Positions 38,393 through 48,243 of a stretch of 64,000 nucleotides of DNA are shown piece after piece. The stretch is taken from contig JBGPKL010000009.1 of assembly GCA_041485885.1 (NCBI GenBank), forward strand, positions 1-64,000, given 5' to 3'. The translations under genes and the position numbers were made by a program. The stretch is from JACQFZ01 sp041485885 (GTDB lineage: Bacteria; Pseudomonadota; Gammaproteobacteria; Acidiferrobacterales; Sulfurifustaceae). The first letter of the stretch is position 1. Each line of letters opens with the position of its first letter. Under the pieces are notes generated by a model. It had not been told where the DNA came from. It made no database searches and saw nothing but the letters and a program-made list of their open reading frames with translations.

Positions 38393-39995
38393 CGCTGTAG
38401 TGGAATGTGACTACTCGCCCGTACCACGGCAACCAACCCGGATTGAAATCCAATCCGGCGCGGCGTACGCGCATATCGGCGTCGCGCAGTTGAAAAAATA
38501 CATCGGCGTGCGTGGCAGTGAGTCGGAGCGAGGCCGGCCGCAGCACGAGGCTGGCGACGCCGAGGTTCGCGGCCCGGCGCAGCCAGCGGCGGCAGGCGGC
38601 GAGCCAGAGTTGGGTGAAGGCCGCGACGGACTGAGTCTGCTTTGCCAATATGAAAAGGTCGTTGGCCGCGCAGCCGCGTGGCGCGGCCAGCGTTGCGTCG
38701 CGCCAAACTGCCGGCGGCTCGGCATCGAGGTTGCCGAAATCCTCTTTCGCCAGGAAGTTTGCGAACAACCACGCCGGATCGTCCGGCGGCGCATGCATTC
38801 GCAGCAAAACCAGCGCTAACAAACGTTGCACGACTTGCGTGGCCGCGCCTTCGGGCAGGGATTCGGCCCAGGCTGCATAGCTCAAGTTTTGCAACACCGG
38901 CAACAGAAATAGTAAGCCTGCGTATACGCTCGACGCCGCATCCGGAAACAAATGACTGTTCGGTACCGGCTCGAATAACTCGGGCGCGGCTTCGGTCCGC
39001 ATGCTCCGCGGCGCGTCAGGTGAGCGTGCAACTTCGCTGGTGATCGATTTGGATGCGGCGAGTTCATGCGAAGCATTGGCGCCGCGTTCGGAGCCGGCAA
39101 CAGCGAGCGCCGTTTCGACATGGCTGTCGATGTCGATCGGCATTTTTAAATTCCGGCCGATGTCCGTCCGATCCGGTGCGGCTGCCTTGGTTCCAGCTGG
39201 CGCACCAACTGGCGAGTTTGCAAAAAAAATGGGGGCCGCAGACACCAGCGGCGGAACAAAGCCACCGGCACGAGCCAGTACTTGCATCCATGACGGGAGC
39301 GCCGCGAAGGCAGGCGCGATTTCCCACTGAGGTGAAATGTCGGCGCGATCGATATTGCGGTCAACGGATGCAAGCCGCGGCGGTTGCGGCGGTGCCTCTC
39401 GAGTTGCTCGCAAATGCGGCGTATCCGCAGACAGTCGCGCGGCGCGCAGCAGCAACGCGCCTTCCACCGATCCGATAGTCTGGACCAACGCCGACGCAAC
39501 ACCCGCGGCGCACAAGCGCGCGATCCACGTCGGCAATGCCGCCGGCGCTTCCGGCAACGCGGCGAGCGCGAACGCGATGCGGCGTATGTTGGCCTGCGCG
39601 CCGTCCGCCGGTTTGAATTCCGGCACCGCCAGCGGCCAATACCAGGCGCCGCAGGGCACAGCCTGCGCCAGCCGCAACGCGAGTTCGTAGCGCGCCTCCA
39701 GCGTATCGCGAAACAACACGAAGTCGGCGCGCGCGGCGCTCGGATCGACGCCATGCACCCAGGCTCCGCCCACAGCGGCGACGTGCTGCTCCAGTTGCAA
39801 GGATAAAGACTGCGACGACAAGCCGGCGTCGATGCGACCCAGATTCAAACGCCGCACCAACAGCACCCGCCTGTCGGTGTCGGGCAGGCTCGCGCAGCGC
39901 AGCGCGTCTTCGAGCTTGAGCACCGCGCGGCGCACGGCCGCCTCGCTGTCGGCGCGCAGCCGCAGATGCCGGACGATGCGCTCAGCGGTTTCCAT
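38370..39995 (-). CDS. Unassigned eCIS protein, possible tape-measure counterpart
   Basis: This 541-residue protein has no family I can name with certainty. The N-terminal ~75 residues pattern as RLRADSEAAVRRAVLKLEDA and LVRRLNLGRID, which recall the opening of CIS tape-measure proteins. The middle (about 200-340) is Pro/Ala-rich and looks disordered, and a hydrophobic stretch GLLFLLPVLQNLSYAAW follows at about 367. Many Trp residues lie in the C-terminal part. It is encoded directly before the ATPase, the place of afp14 (tape measure) in Afp, so that is the best positional guess. The gene overlaps the ATPase by 23 bases and follows the giant gene by 12. Confidence 0.45.
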   Translation of the reverse strand: METAERIVRHLRLRADSEAAVRRAVLKLEDALRCASLPDTDRRVLLVRRLNLGRIDAGLSSQSLSLQLEQHVAAVGGAWVHGVDPSAARADFVLFRDTLEARYELALRLAQAVPCGAWYWPLAVPEFKPADGAQANIRRIAFALAALPEAPAALPTWIARLCAAGVASALVQTIGSVEGALLLRAARLSADTPHLRATREAPPQPPRLASVDRNIDRADISPQWEIAPAFAALPSWMQVLARAGGFVPPLVSAAPIFFANSPVGAPAGTKAAAPDRTDIGRNLKMPIDIDSHVETALAVAGSERGANASHELAASKSITSEVARSPDAPRSMRTEAAPELFEPVPNSHLFPDAASSVYAGLLFLLPVLQNLSYAAWAESLPEGAATQVVQRLLALVLLRMHAPPDDPAWLFANFLAKEDFGNLDAEPPAVWRDATLAAPRGCAANDLFILAKQTQSVAAFTQLWLAACRRWLRRAANLGVASLVLRPASLRLTATHADVFFQLRDADMRVRRAGLDFNPGWLPWYGRVVTFHYSDDSIRRH

Positions 39996-40007
39996 TTCGT
40001 TCTCGTG

Positions 40008-43000
40008 TCAGCGCCACGACAGGTTTGTAACCACGGTCTTGACCGAGGTCAGGCTCACCGCCGCCGCATCGCTGAACTGCACGCGCACGTCATCGCCCAG
40101 ATCGACTTGCACGGCGCTGGTATGAATCACGCGCGCGGACACTTCGCCGATGCCGATGTCCTCGACCGTGGCGCGCGCCACCACACTGCCGGCCTTGATC
40201 ATCAGCGCCTGCATGCCGACGCGCAGCCGGCTCGGGTCGAAGACGATGAGCGGCACGCGCATACCGGGGCGCACGGCGGTCACCAGTTGCTTCATGCGCC
40301 CGGCGACGATGCGATCGACCGGCGCGTGGCTCGCCAGCAGCAGGCACATGCGCACGATATCGTTCATCAGCGATTCGCCCTGCGGCTGTTGCGGATCGAT
40401 TTGCGCGAACAGCCAATCGACAAAGGCTTGCATCTGCCGCCGGTCGATGTAGCCGATTTCCGACCAGCGTGCCAGGCTGCCGAGGTTGCGCAGATTGGGC
40501 GCGGCGTCGAACTCCGACAAAGTCTCGGCCCAGTCGAGTCGGATGGAAGGCAGCACGCCGGAGAACTCCCCATGCAGGCAGGCCGCGATGTGTCCGATGC
40601 GGTCGAACTCGCTCGCGGCCTGACTGGCAACCTGGCTGCGGCCGTGTTCGCCGTCGATCAAGTCGCCAAGAGATACCAGTTGCACTGCCTGGCTGCGCAC
40701 CCCCTGCCAAGTAGCGGTTGCGAGACTCGCTAGGTTAAGGCGCCGAACAGCCTCGACCCGCGGGGCAAGCAATTCGACCTGTCGCGCAGCCACGTTCAGG
40801 ATAGCCTTGCTCAGCTTGTTCGCCGCAACCGCAACACTCGCCGCCGGCAACAACGCCTTAAACTGCGTACGCAACTGCGCGCTTTGCAAAGTCTTGATCA
40901 GTAGCTCGGAGCGATCAAGCTGATCGATCAACCTGGGCACGGTGATAAACCAGTTGGCCGGCGCCTCGCGAACCACGCGCAACATCTGCTGCAGGTCATC
41001 CGGTATATCGCTGTGATCTTTCAGGCACGCCGGCACCGGCGCATCCATCAAACCCGGATCGAGATCGCGGCGCGGCGCGCTGAGCAGATTGTCCACCTCG
41101 CGCGGCCGCACGAATGCGAGAAAGCGCACCTGCTCCGCCAACACCGTGGCGCGCCGCTCGTTAATGCCGTTAATGCGATCGGTCTCTTCGGCTAGCAAGG
41201 CGCGCGCGACACCGACATCGTGGCGCGCCTCGGCCAGACCGTCGGCGACGACGGCGATGCGCGCCTGCAGGGCGTTGGCATCGGTTTTCAGGCCGTCGAG
41301 CACGCTTTGGCAAATACCGATGGCATCGCGGTAGAGCTTGATACGAGCTTCCATCTGCCGCATAAGCGCGATGACATGATCGGATAAATCGGAACTGTCG
41401 GAAAAATGAGCGGCTTCGTCGGAGTCGCCCGCCGGGCCTCCGGGCAGCGTGCGCACCGGCACGATCAGCAAGGAGACGACCAGCGCCTCGCGTTTGGTCC
41501 GGTCGATGAAGTCGGCAAAGGCGCGCTTGCGCGACTTTTTGATCTCCTCGTCCTTATCGTGGAGAAACGCGTCTCCTTCCAGCCCATGCAGTTCGACCCC
41601 GCTGAACAGTCCCGGCGTCACACCGCTATCCTCGGCGATCAGCGTATCGGCCAACCGCAACAGCGCCCGCACCGCTTGCTCACGCGACGAGGTTGCGTAG
41701 TCGCGCGCCTCTTTGGACTTGGGGTCGTCCATGCGCTTGGTTATGGCGGTCGTGCGGACGAAGATGTTACCAATCAACGGCGCTACATTGGCGATTTCAA
41801 ATGGCATCACGTTCGCTTGCTTACGGATGGATGTGATGTCGGACTTCGCTTCCACCAGTTTGCTCGGCGTGGCGAGACTGAGTAAATTCTCGTTGGAGAC
41901 GATTCGGGTGTTCGACGGCGAGTTGGCGGCCTGGACCTTTTTCGTATCGCTCGCAGCTTCGGCGGCGGCCGCGACGGGCGCCGCCTGCGGTGCGGTAACA
42001 GCGGCATTGAACTTGAGATCGGACAGGAAGCTGGCAATCTGCATTTGCGAAGCCACCGCCGTATCGGCCTGCGCGATGGTCGCCAGCGCAGGGGATGTGG
42101 CCAGCCGCGTCGCGGCGGTGTTACCGAGCATGAGCTGACGAATGCGGTAAATGTCGGTCTGTACCTTGACGAAGCCGTAGTCGACGACATCGTCGGCGCG
42201 ATCGGCGCGCGACTTCAAATACGCCACGAAGCCTTCCAGACCGAGAATCGGCAGCTGCGAGCGCTCCTGGCCCGACAACCCGGCGAGCGCAGCGTCATGC
42301 ACGAGATCGGATAAATCCGCGACCTGCCCGAAGCGGCTGGCGGGCGTCGGCGTGTGCAGTTCGCGTTGGGTCAGAAAATTCCAGCCTGCAGATTTCTCTC
42401 CCACGGGCAAGGGGGGGTCCGAGAACCAGGTCCGTTCCTTGCTGCCCGCAGTGCTGCCAACAGCGCCGGTGGCGCCAAAAGCGGCGCAACCATCGAACAG
42501 CGTGAACGCCATGCCGTTGATGGCGGCACCACCTAAGCCAACGCTCGCGGCGGGCACTTGCAGACGCACCCAACCCCCCGCCGCCGGCAAGTCGCCGACG
42601 CGCAACCGCGACATGGCACCGTCGCTGCCGACGTTGATGAGATTCGCCCCCCAGTAGGCGCGATGTTCCCAGCCCTTGTCCTTCATGTGCCACTGCAACA
42701 TCAGTTGGCGCGGTGGATAGGTGGGATCGAGATACACCCAGCAGAACAACTGTTCGGTCGCCTTCGGCGCAAAGCCGTTGGCACTATCGAAAGAGTGCTG
42801 GTGCAGTCCCTTGGCCAGAAACTCGACGTGCCCACCGCCGGCCGGCACGGTCGCGGAAATCGCCGACGACACGCTGTAGGAATCCTCGAACGGCGCCCAC
42901 AAATCGTTTTGAGTAATTGGATCCCAGTTGTCTTCGCCCGCCGTGTGTGCTCCCTGCGGCAGCACATTGCCAAACCATTCCCGATCGGTACCGTTGTTGC

Positions 43001-44888
43001 TGGCGCCAGTCGCGGCAAACGCCGCACGACCGTCGTATAACGAGAACGACATGCCGGTGATGGCAACAGCACTCAGTCCGACGCTCGCGGCAGGCACTTC
43101 CAAACGCAGCCACTCACCGGTGGCCGGCAGATCGCCCACGCGCAGGCGCGAGGCGGTGCCATCCGTTCCCCAAGCCGTGAGATTTTCGCCCCAGTACGCG
43201 CGATGCCCCCAGTCGCCGGCGCGCCATTGAAACATCAGCATGCGCGGCGGATTTTCCGGATCGAGATACACCCAGCAGTACAAATGATCGGCGCCGGCAA
43301 CGACAAGCGTCTCGGTCACCCCGTCGACGTAGTGCTGATGAAATCCGACGCCAACGCCACTGCGGTGACCGCCGCCGGCCGGCGGCGGTCCCCAGGGACT
43401 TAAGCTTTCGACCTCAAGCGCATCGGCATCATCGCCAACGTCCGGCACCGCCGACGTCGTGCCACCGATCGCCTGTGTGAGCACGTTTTGCTTGTTGCGC
43501 AACCCTTGTCGGGCGCCGAGCGCGCGCGCACGCGTCAGCAGAAATTGATCCACGGTTTGTTGAAACTCCGGTGCCACGGTTTCGCGCAGCAACAAGCGCG
43601 GCTCCCACACCGCTTGCGGCACCGGCACCAGCACGCGCACGCTCTCGGCGTTCGACAGATCGAACGGCGCCAGTCCGGCGCTGGCGCGCAACGCGAGATC
43701 GAGCTGATCCATCGGCACCGGCGCGGCATCGACGTCGAAGCCCGTCGGAAAGAATTCGCTGCGCAGGTTTTTCAGATCCATGGTGTTCTTCGGAAGCAGG
43801 CCGCAGGGCGGCAAGCGCGCAAAGCCCTGCGCCAACATGTTCGCACTGGGAGCTGATTCGCCCGCAGCAGCCACCTGTTCGGCAAACTGCTCGATACGCG
43901 CCTGCCATAGCGCCGGCAAGCGGCTGTTGGCCGCGAGCGCGGCCGAAGCGGGCGAGGCCATCTGCAGGCGCGGATCGCGGGCGCGACCGCCTTGACGCAC
44001 GACCGAGTTACGATCGGCAAACAACGGCTGCCAATCGGCGTCGACACCGATCAAGGCGATCGGCACGCCCCAACTTTCCCAGGGCAGGACGTCGCCATGC
44101 TGCAGCGAGCCTTCGATGTCGAACACCCGGTGCGCCAACTCGTTGCGCAGTCTTGAACCGAGCGGCAATGGCTGCCACTCCTGCGGCCAGGCGTACCACA
44201 ACAAACGCACACCGTCGGTAATGCGCCAATCCTCGACGCTCGAGAGATCGGCGCCGACATCGCTGCGATCATCGCAGGGACAACGATCGCAGGGGTCGTT
44301 GGGATCGATGTCGGCGATATCGACCGTCACCGGTTGCAGCACGAGTATGCCTACCGACGGCAAACGGCCAGGCGCCGCAGCGATCAGCTCGCCTAAGTTC
44401 GGACCGATGGCGCGCGGCAGCGGCGCCCCTGGTCTTGGATCCGCACGCTGCGCGGCAAGGTTTTCGGCGGCTTGCTGTGCGTCGGCATCCAGCGCGCCGG
44501 CAAAAAAAGAAGGTGGCGCTACTACCGGTAAAGCGGACAACAAGCACTCGGTCTGGCGCGCGAGCACCACGTCTTCGCCGCTCACGGCGAGTCCCTGACC
44601 GTCGCCGATCGTCAGCTTGACGATGGCACGGCCGCGCGCGTCGACGCCGTCCATCACATAACCTACGTCCAAGCCGCGCACGACACCCGGCGTGAACGCC
44701 TGTCCGCGCTGCGCGATGTGTCCGGCTTGCCAGCGCTGGCGCTGATTCAAGGTGGCGACGGTCAGCGCGCGACCGGGGAAGAGATTGGGCCGCCGCGACC
44801 AGTCAGTCGCCGCTCGCGTGGCGTTCTCCGGCGAGAGTGCAACGACGCGTTCACCCGCCAACGCTTGTCCGATAGTTTTCGTGTTCAC
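40008..44888 (-). CDS. Giant eCIS protein with two carbohydrate-binding-like repeats
   Basis: This 1626-residue protein starts with GTG behind GGAGAA. It opens with the module shared with its two upstream neighbours (RPNLFPGRALTVATL, 33-47). A second shared region near 370-450 (FFPTGFDVDAAPVPMDQL) matches the 611-residue protein. Two similar jelly-roll-like domains follow (about 505-625 and 690-812), each with CWVYLDP..PPR.LM.QW, HRAYWG.NL and RLRVGDLPA; similar modules occur in carbohydrate-binding proteins. A coiled coil lies at about 1170-1265 and a beta-rich end at 1480-1626. It is probably an external part such as a baseplate-attached fibre or spike decoration. No tail-fibre adhesin family is recognised. 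Confidence 0.6.
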   Translation of the reverse strand: MNTKTIGQALAGERVVALSPENATRAATDWSRRPNLFPGRALTVATLNQRQRWQAGHIAQRGQAFTPGVVRGLDVGYVMDGVDARGRAIVKLTIGDGQGLAVSGEDVVLARQTECLLSALPVVAPPSFFAGALDADAQQAAENLAAQRADPRPGAPLPRAIGPNLGELIAAAPGRLPSVGILVLQPVTVDIADIDPNDPCDRCPCDDRSDVGADLSSVEDWRITDGVRLLWYAWPQEWQPLPLGSRLRNELAHRVFDIEGSLQHGDVLPWESWGVPIALIGVDADWQPLFADRNSVVRQGGRARDPRLQMASPASAALAANSRLPALWQARIEQFAEQVAAAGESAPSANMLAQGFARLPPCGLLPKNTMDLKNLRSEFFPTGFDVDAAPVPMDQLDLALRASAGLAPFDLSNAESVRVLVPVPQAVWEPRLLLRETVAPEFQQTVDQFLLTRARALGARQGLRNKQNVLTQAIGGTTSAVPDVGDDADALEVESLSPWGPPPAGGGHRSGVGVGFHQHYVDGVTETLVVAGADHLYCWVYLDPENPPRMLMFQWRAGDWGHRAYWGENLTAWGTDGTASRLRVGDLPATGEWLRLEVPAASVGLSAVAITGMSFSLYDGRAAFAATGASNNGTDREWFGNVLPQGAHTAGEDNWDPITQNDLWAPFEDSYSVSSAISATVPAGGGHVEFLAKGLHQHSFDSANGFAPKATEQLFCWVYLDPTYPPRQLMLQWHMKDKGWEHRAYWGANLINVGSDGAMSRLRVGDLPAAGGWVRLQVPAASVGLGGAAINGMAFTLFDGCAAFGATGAVGSTAGSKERTWFSDPPLPVGEKSAGWNFLTQRELHTPTPASRFGQVADLSDLVHDAALAGLSGQERSQLPILGLEGFVAYLKSRADRADDVVDYGFVKVQTDIYRIRQLMLGNTAATRLATSPALATIAQADTAVASQMQIASFLSDLKFNAAVTAPQAAPVAAAAEAASDTKKVQAANSPSNTRIVSNENLLSLATPSKLVEAKSDITSIRKQANVMPFEIANVAPLIGNIFVRTTAITKRMDDPKSKEARDYATSSREQAVRALLRLADTLIAEDSGVTPGLFSGVELHGLEGDAFLHDKDEEIKKSRKRAFADFIDRTKREALVVSLLIVPVRTLPGGPAGDSDEAAHFSDSSDLSDHVIALMRQMEARIKLYRDAIGICQSVLDGLKTDANALQARIAVVADGLAEARHDVGVARALLAEETDRINGINERRATVLAEQVRFLAFVRPREVDNLLSAPRRDLDPGLMDAPVPACLKDHSDIPDDLQQMLRVVREAPANWFITVPRLIDQLDRSELLIKTLQSAQLRTQFKALLPAASVAVAANKLSKAILNVAARQVELLAPRVEAVRRLNLASLATATWQGVRSQAVQLVSLGDLIDGEHGRSQVASQAASEFDRIGHIAACLHGEFSGVLPSIRLDWAETLSEFDAAPNLRNLGSLARWSEIGYIDRRQMQAFVDWLFAQIDPQQPQGESLMNDIVRMCLLLASHAPVDRIVAGRMKQLVTAVRPGMRVPLIVFDPSRLRVGMQALMIKAGSVVARATVEDIGIGEVSARVIHTSAVQVDLGDDVRVQFSDAAAVSLTSVKTVVTNLSWR

Positions 44889-44992
44889 GTCTGTTCTCCA
44901 GAGTTAGGTAACGGCGTGCTCAACGATCATGCTTTTTCTCTTGGTTCTGGCGCTGATTGACGACGCGCCGGCCGCGACCGTCATCAACACCA

Positions 44993-45169
44993 CTACTTCT
45001 TTTTCGGCAAACCCTTTTTCGTCGGCGTATTCACCGGCGCCGATTTGCTTGTCGATCGAGCCGTGGGATCGCCGGACGTCTTGGGACTCGATGTGCCCAT
45101 CAGGAGGATCGGTCGCGGGTTTTCCGTTCCCGGATTTTCGGCGGCAGACACCGTGATCGGAATGTTCAT
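44993..45169 (-). CDS. Small basic-tailed protein (58 aa)
   Basis: A short gene whose ATG at 45169 overlaps the stop of the 611-residue protein gene as ATGA, the same coupling seen elsewhere in this operon. The product begins MNIPITVSAAENPGTENPRP, has a Ser/Thr/Pro-rich middle and ends TPTKKGLPKKK. No domain is recognised. Its lysine tail resembles that of the 92-residue neighbour (RKPRKKKE). The start overlap and position support it being real, but the composition leaves room for doubt. Confidence 0.5.
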   Translation of the reverse strand: MNIPITVSAAENPGTENPRPILLMGTSSPKTSGDPTARSTSKSAPVNTPTKKGLPKKK

Positions 45170-47001
45170 CGGATATTACTCGCCGCGCCCGATCCCGGCG
45201 GCGTGATCAATCCTCTGGCGATCTCCGGCATATCGGCGGATTGCGCAGCGCGCACGGCTTTATCGATCTCCAGCGCATCCGTGCCTTGCGCCAGTTTCTG
45301 CAACACGCTCAGACTGAGCGTCCGACCGGCGCTCGCCTGCTCGATCTTCAACAGGCCGTCGCCGACACTGGGCTCATTGAACTTCGCGACCACGCCCAGA
45401 ACCGCGGCATTGTCGAGCACCGGAGCCGTGGCGCCCGCCGGCTGGCTGGCAATAAATGCATTCAGCGAACCCAGGGCAGCGGCGGTGAGCGCGGCGGAAT
45501 CGGCGAAGCGCGGCGACGACAACAGGCTGACTACCCGCGCTATCGCAAGCGGCGTCGCTTTGTTGGTCAGCACGTCGAGCTGCGTCGACAGGCCGAGCTG
45601 ATTGATGCGCGCGTGCAAGAAGTTGCCGGCGGCGATTTCGTTGGCGCCGGAAAGCTGCACCAGCGCGCCGGCCAGATCGTCGCGATACGCGAGGTTGCGG
45701 CGGCGCACGAACCACAGTGTGTTGAGCCGGGCCAGGCGCTGCCATTCGGCGTCCGACGGGTTGGTCACGACCGGCAAGGGTTGGTCCACGCGCGGCAGCC
45801 GCAGCCGCTGCAAAATCTCCAACGGTTTGCGACTGGCGACGAGATTGGGCGCCGCCGGCTTGACGATGCGCGTCGTCGTGTTGAGCCGGGCGAGCACGGC
45901 ACGCCACTGGTGGCGCGGCACCGGCGCGACAATCACCACCGCCGTCGAGTCCAGCACCTCCGCGGGTGCCGAGAAATCTATCAGCGGCAGCGCCAGGCCT
46001 TCTTCCACCAGTGCCGCCAGCTCGTCCTCGGGGATCGGCGCGAAGTCGACATCGACCGTTGCCGGAAAATAACTTTGGGTGAAATCGGCGGGATCGATGA
46101 CGTTCGGCGGCAGGGGGCCCGCGGACGGCAAGGCCGAAAATTGCGTCGCCGCCGGAAACCGGCGGCCGTTCATGAGATGAACCACGTCGGCCAGATGCGC
46201 CTGATGTTGCATCAGATGCGCCAGCCGCAGTGCCCGCGGCGCGAAACCGAGGCCGGGCAGATCGCCCCGATCCGCACCGAGCTCGCGCCGCACCATCGCT
46301 TCGTCGATCCAGACCACGGTATTGTTCTGCAGCGCCAGCATGGCAAGCGGCAATACGTTGGCCGATACGCCGCGCTCCACGCCTTCGGCGAAGATGGCGC
46401 GCGCGGCGCGCCCACGCCGCACCTGCAAGGCATCGGTTGCGCCGTCGTCATTCCACGGCACCAGCACGACCGCCGTGGCTTCGATGACGTCGCCGTCTTC
46501 CACGGTGCGCGGGCCGGTAATCGACGTCGGATAGGCGTCGATCGGATTGGCGGTGAACTCCACCGGCCGCAGCACCAGCACGAACAAACCGGTACGGCTG
46601 CGCAACAACGGCTGCGGCACGCGTGACAGACCGAAGCTCGCCGACAGTTGCTCCGCGATCGGGATGTTGGCGAGTTGCACATTCACATCGCGCGGCAACA
46701 ACACCAGCTCGCCCGCCGGTGTCGCGCCGTGGCCGGCGCGGACCGTCAGCGTCTGCGGCGCATTCCCTTGCTCGACGAACAATCCGGCCGCCACGCCGCT
46801 GCCGGCGGCCTGGCCGAGATCGGCTTCGCGGGTGAGGAAATATTGCTGGTCGCGGATGAGATCGCGCGCGGCGAGGAAACGGCCGTCGAAGTAACGCGGT
46901 CGTTGGCGCCGCGCATCGTCGATAAGCACTCCGGCGGCGCGCAGGGCGGCGACATCGGCGGGATCAATCGGTTCGCGGGCAATACCTTGGGTCAGATTCA
47001 T
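45166..47001 (-). CDS. eCIS protein with shared N-terminal module (611 aa)
   Basis: The 611-residue product carries the module RPRYFDGRFLAARDL at 34-48, ending in GVAAGLFVE, shared with the 312- and 1626-residue neighbours. A second region near 305-370 (SYFPATVDVDFAPIPEDEL, then VAPVPRHQW) matches the giant protein. Between them is a beta-rich region of about 200 residues. The C-terminus is helical, Ala/Leu-rich. No enzymatic motif is seen. Probably structural, possibly part of a fibre or baseplate periphery; inferred from position and paralogy. It starts 21 bases after the 312-residue gene and its stop overlaps the 58-residue gene. Confidence 0.6.
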   Translation of the reverse strand: MNLTQGIAREPIDPADVAALRAAGVLIDDARRQRPRYFDGRFLAARDLIRDQQYFLTREADLGQAAGSGVAAGLFVEQGNAPQTLTVRAGHGATPAGELVLLPRDVNVQLANIPIAEQLSASFGLSRVPQPLLRSRTGLFVLVLRPVEFTANPIDAYPTSITGPRTVEDGDVIEATAVVLVPWNDDGATDALQVRRGRAARAIFAEGVERGVSANVLPLAMLALQNNTVVWIDEAMVRRELGADRGDLPGLGFAPRALRLAHLMQHQAHLADVVHLMNGRRFPAATQFSALPSAGPLPPNVIDPADFTQSYFPATVDVDFAPIPEDELAALVEEGLALPLIDFSAPAEVLDSTAVVIVAPVPRHQWRAVLARLNTTTRIVKPAAPNLVASRKPLEILQRLRLPRVDQPLPVVTNPSDAEWQRLARLNTLWFVRRRNLAYRDDLAGALVQLSGANEIAAGNFLHARINQLGLSTQLDVLTNKATPLAIARVVSLLSSPRFADSAALTAAALGSLNAFIASQPAGATAPVLDNAAVLGVVAKFNEPSVGDGLLKIEQASAGRTLSLSVLQKLAQGTDALEIDKAVRAAQSADMPEIARGLITPPGSGAASNIR

Positions 47002-47022
47002 GGTGGACTCCGTGTGATGCGG

Positions 47023-47961
47023 TTAAATACCGATCCACTGCGCCTGCAGCGAGGCGGAGGGAATGAAGCGGCGGCGCCAGCTGTCGATCAACACGGCATC
47101 GCCCTGGCGGGCGGGCGGATTTCCCGCGGCAACCGCGATCAGCACGCGCGCGACGAAAACCGCCGTCGGATCGAGGCCCAGCGGTTGCTCCGGCAGCGGC
47201 GCCAGCTGTCCGACGTTGCCGGAACGCCCGGTCGCGGCATAGGCGGCGAGTACCGCATCCTGCACCGCAGCCTGACGCAAGGCTGCGTTCGCCGTCGGAT
47301 CGCCCACCGCCGTCGCGCCCGGCGCAACCGGCAGGCCATCGTAGTGGTCATCCAATCCTTGTCGCGGGATGAGCAGCAGTTCGTAGGCATCGCGCACGCG
47401 CGAGGTGCTCACGGCATTGAGCGCGTCGAACGGCCCCGCCGCGAAGCTCGGCGTGAGGCCGCGCGGACACGCGACGAAGCGCAGGAAAATATCCGCCACG
47501 ATCGCGCGATCCGGTACCGCTGCGGCATCCGGCAGCGCGGCCTCGGCGATCGCGCGCGCCGACAGGAAGCGGTTTACGTCGGCGTAGGCCGATCGCGTGA
47601 GTGTGTCGCCGCCGTCGATGGCGTTCTGCGCGTCAACCCAGCGCGCGAGGCGCACGCAGGCGGGACGCGGCAATTCGATCAGACGACCCAGGCGATCCAC
47701 CGCCACCCCGGGCTCGACACGAATCTCTTCCGGCACTGCATCGGCGCCGGTGGTGGCCGGGCGCTGCGTCACGCGCAAACCCGCGAGCGTTCCGCCGCCG
47801 GCCAGGAACGCCATGGCGCGCGCCAGTTGTACGCGGTGATAAGTCTGCTCGTCGGCAAAATCCTGCGCGTCGAGCAGCATGCCCGTGGCGTATACCGGAC
47901 GCTCGGAGAGCGGTTGCGCGTAGAGCGGATCATCTTCTGACATGCGGGCGACGGTGCTCAT
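47023..47961 (-). CDS. eCIS protein with shared N-terminal module (312 aa)
   Basis: The 312-residue product has RPVYATGMLLDAQDF at 21-35, followed by a helical segment and a Gly-rich turn ending TLAGLRV. The same arrangement begins the 611- and 1626-residue proteins, so all three may dock on the same site. The middle is beta-rich and the C-terminal ~110 residues are helical. A strong ribosome site (AAAGGAG) precedes the ATG at 47961. It has no known family that I can name. Confidence 0.6.
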   Translation of the reverse strand: MSTVARMSEDDPLYAQPLSERPVYATGMLLDAQDFADEQTYHRVQLARAMAFLAGGGTLAGLRVTQRPATTGADAVPEEIRVEPGVAVDRLGRLIELPRPACVRLARWVDAQNAIDGGDTLTRSAYADVNRFLSARAIAEAALPDAAAVPDRAIVADIFLRFVACPRGLTPSFAAGPFDALNAVSTSRVRDAYELLLIPRQGLDDHYDGLPVAPGATAVGDPTANAALRQAAVQDAVLAAYAATGRSGNVGQLAPLPEQPLGLDPTAVFVARVLIAVAAGNPPARQGDAVLIDSWRRRFIPSASLQAQWIGI

Positions 47962-47964
47962 GGT

Positions 47965-48243
47965 TTACTCCTTTTTCTTACGAGGTTTGCGCGCGCCAAC
48001 AGTGCGCGGCGCGGCCGGCGTCGGCGCCGTCTTGGGCGCCGACGCAGACGGATTAGCGGGCGCGGCGCCAATCGGCGCGGTCGATGATTGCACCTGCACG
48101 ACCGCGGTCACCGGTTGGCTTTTCTGACCGCTATCGATCACCACTTCCAGTTGAAAGCGATGCTGGCCTACCGACAGGCCGGCATCCACCACGATGCTGG
48201 GCGCTTCGGTCACGACCGGTGTGCCCACGAACAATTGCGTCAT
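47965..48243 (-). CDS. Small beta-domain protein with lysine tail (92 aa)
   Basis: Residues about 8-50 (TPVVTEAPSIVVDAGLSVGQ, then HRFQLEVV) form one beta-sandwich-like half module very like the first half of the upstream 123-residue protein. The rest is an Ala/Pro-rich linker ending RKPRKKKE. The ATG overlaps the upstream stop as ATGA. The function is unknown; it may be a small surface or connector subunit. Confidence 0.55.
   Translation of the reverse strand: MTQLFVGTPVVTEAPSIVVDAGLSVGQHRFQLEVVIDSGQKSQPVTAVVQVQSSTAPIGAAPANPSASAPKTAPTPAAPRTVGARKPRKKKE

Noticed and set aside
45241..46626. A 461-codon plus-strand frame
   Set aside because: Antisense to the 611-residue protein gene; Arg/His-rich shadow with no domain.
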